Origin: an uncultured Oscillospiraceae bacterium
GTDB lineage: Bacteria > Bacillota > Clostridia > Oscillospirales > Acutalibacteraceae
Assembly: GCA_902461995.1 (NCBI GenBank)
Contig: CABQAA010000002.1
Coordinates: forward strand, 1 to 24,373
Reading direction: 5' to 3'
Length of the DNA stretch: 24,373 bases
Under the pieces are notes generated by a model. That model worked only from the letters and a program-made list of their open reading frames with translations, was not told where the DNA came from and searched no databases. This document shows positions 22,954 through 24,373 of this stretch, in pieces (the stretch's first letter is position 1; each line of letters opens with the position of its first letter). The translations under genes were made by a program, and so were the position numbers.

Positions 22954-24321
22954 TTATCCCACCATGATCCGTTCTTCCGGATACCGCACGGCGTCCGGCT
23001 TGCGCATGCCTCCCGCCAGGGCCATCGATACCGTGAGGGGACCGACCCGCCCGATGAACATCGTCAGAATGATGAGCACCTTGGAAACGACATTTAAGGT
23101 GGGGGTGATCCCCGTCGACAGGCCGACGGTTCCGAAAGCCGAAACCACCTCGTACATCACGTCGGCGAGCACGGTGGTTCCCCCGGTCATGGACTCGATC
23201 GCACTGATGATGACCGTATCGACCAATACCAGGCCGAGCGCCAGAAACACGATGGCCTGCGCCCGCCGCACCAACATGAGGTTTAAGCGGCGCCCACGGA
23301 TATTATAATCCTCTTTGCGCCGGATCATGACAATCACCGACAGCAGCACGATAAAAAAGGTGGTCGTCTTGATACCGCCGCCGGTGGAAGCCGGAGAGGC
23401 GCCGATAAACATCAAAATGATGCTGATCATCTGGCCGGCGGGCGTCAAATCCCCCTGTCCGATGGTATCAAACCCGGCCGTGCGCAGCGTGACCGACTGG
23501 AAAGCTCCCGCCATCACTTTTTCGGCCGGATTCAGACCGTTTCCCAGAGTTTTGGGATTGTTCCATTCCAGCAGACAGATCAGCAGAGTACCGGCCAGCA
23601 CCAGAATGCCCGTCATCAGCAGAACAATACGGGAATGGAGGGTCAGACGGCTCCAGCGCCGCGTATGCATCACGTCCAGGATCACGGAAAAGCCAATGCC
23701 GCCCAGGAGAATCAGCCCCATAACCGTGAAATTGATCACCGGATCCGAAACATATGGGGTAATGGAATTTTCAAATCCAAAGGGATCAAAGCCTGCGTTG
23801 CAGAAAGCAGACACCGACATAAACACCGCGTAATAAATCGCCTGGCCCAGATCGTACTCAAAGGCAAAGCGGACGGCAAAGATGACACAGGCAATCCCCT
23901 CAATGGAGAACGTAACCAGCAGGGCGTTGCGCACCAGCCGGACTGTGCCCTGCAGGGATTCCGCGTTGAACGCTTCCTGAATCACCAAACGTTCCCGCAG
24001 CGTGATGCGTTTGCCGATCATCATGAACACCATGGCCGTGATGGTCATGAACCCCAGCCCGCCGATCTGAATCAGGCAGAGGATGACGATTTGGCCGAAC
24101 AGGGAAAAGGTAACACCGGTATTCACTACAATCAGTCCGGTCACGCACACCGCCGATGTGGCTGTGAACACCGCGTCCACAAACCCCAAGGTATCCCGGT
24201 CAACCGTGGCGATCGGCAGCGTCAGCAGCAGTCCGCCCAGCAGGATGACGCAAAGAAAGCCCATGGCCAGAATCTGGACGGGCTTGAGAGAATGTATTTT
24301 TTTCTGCAGCCATTGACCCAT
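22954..24321 (-). CDS. ktrB: Potassium uptake membrane subunit KtrB/TrkH family
   Basis: A 455-residue K+ (or Na+/K+) translocating protein with about ten membrane segments and four pore repeats: 'TATSAVCVTGL' (53-63), 'SVSAFCNAGFD', 'SVTLRTAGFDT', and 'VVSAFGTVGLSTG', each ending in the selectivity glycine. I choose ATG 24321, 10 bases behind GGAGG. A TTG at 24360 would add 13 residues but has only a short, poor site. The gene heads the ktrB-ktrA operon; its promoter is beyond or at the right edge. Confidence 0.94.
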   Translation of the reverse strand: MGQWLQKKIHSLKPVQILAMGFLCVILLGGLLLTLPIATVDRDTLGFVDAVFTATSAVCVTGLIVVNTGVTFSLFGQIVILCLIQIGGLGFMTITAMVFMMIGKRITLRERLVIQEAFNAESLQGTVRLVRNALLVTFSIEGIACVIFAVRFAFEYDLGQAIYYAVFMSVSAFCNAGFDPFGFENSITPYVSDPVINFTVMGLILLGGIGFSVILDVMHTRRWSRLTLHSRIVLLMTGILVLAGTLLICLLEWNNPKTLGNGLNPAEKVMAGAFQSVTLRTAGFDTIGQGDLTPAGQMISIILMFIGASPASTGGGIKTTTFFIVLLSVIVMIRRKEDYNIRGRRLNLMLVRRAQAIVFLALGLVLVDTVIISAIESMTGGTTVLADVMYEVVSAFGTVGLSTGITPTLNVVSKVLIILTMFIGRVGPLTVSMALAGGMRKPDAVRYPEERIMVG

Positions 24322-24373
24322 GTTCGGAATGCCTCCGCCCAAAAACACCGGCTCAACCAAATGCCGCCTGATA

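Overview
The window looks like chromosomal DNA from an anaerobic, low-redox Gram-positive bacterium of the class Clostridia, probably a gut-type Oscillospirales/Ruminococcaceae relative. The reasons are a desulfoferrodoxin, a KtrAB potassium system, an FchA/FolD folate pair, a DUF6514-like protein, lipoproteins with Ser/Thr-rich linkers, a surface protein ending in an SPETG sortase-like signal, strong GGAGG ribosome binding sites, and several TTG or GTG starts. Most genes are GC-rich. Two stretches are clearly AT-rich: about 10980-11560 and 18170-18360. No database search was possible, so family names rest on motifs.

Layout. (1) 1-5392, minus strand: a carbohydrate-uptake operon read right to left. 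It holds a DUF4838 glycosidase-like enzyme, a cupin-AraC regulator, an unusually long (965 aa) extracellular solute-binding protein and a sugar ABC permease cut by the left edge; gaps are 18-21 bp. (2) 5827-6273: a superoxide reductase (desulfoferrodoxin variant) with its own terminator. (3) 6370-9820, minus: a tight operon of NUDIX hydrolase, Cof-type HAD phosphatase, CDF metal exporter with a Mn-type metal site, and a RimK-like ATP-grasp ligase. (4) 10124-10589, plus: a promoter, tRNA-Lys(CTT), tRNA-Glu(CTC), an isolated 5S rRNA, tRNA-Asn(GTT) and a terminator. (5) 10590-11946: a hairpin-rich non-coding stretch, a second decayed copy of the tRNA-Asn 3' end, then an AT-rich island with a small two-helix membrane protein whose frame seems to continue one frame back. 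(6) 11867-18318, minus: a consensus promoter, a long leader, a three-repeat surface protein and three serine esterases (one cytoplasmic SGNH enzyme, one SGNH lipoprotein, one alpha/beta-hydrolase lipoprotein), closed by a terminator. (7) 18643-20236, plus: FchA-type cyclodeaminase/cyclohydrolase plus a FolD paralogue that lacks the cyclohydrolase residues. (8) 20343-22238: a DUF6514-like protein, a 68-aa XRE regulator with an operator-like dyad, and a divergent lipoprotein whose terminator overlaps its own stop codon. (9) 22237-24321, minus: KtrB then KtrA.

How the parts may work together. Regions 1 and 6 look like two polysaccharide-use loci. One imports and processes a sugar under AraC control. 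The other binds a polymer at the cell surface and removes ester groups. The folate pair suggests that the two activities of ordinary FolD are divided between two adjacent proteins. The most interesting points are that folate pair, the esterase locus with its uncharacterised about 217-aa repeat, the hairpin-rich RNA-like stretch behind the tRNA cluster, and the superoxide reductase with a damaged iron centre I.
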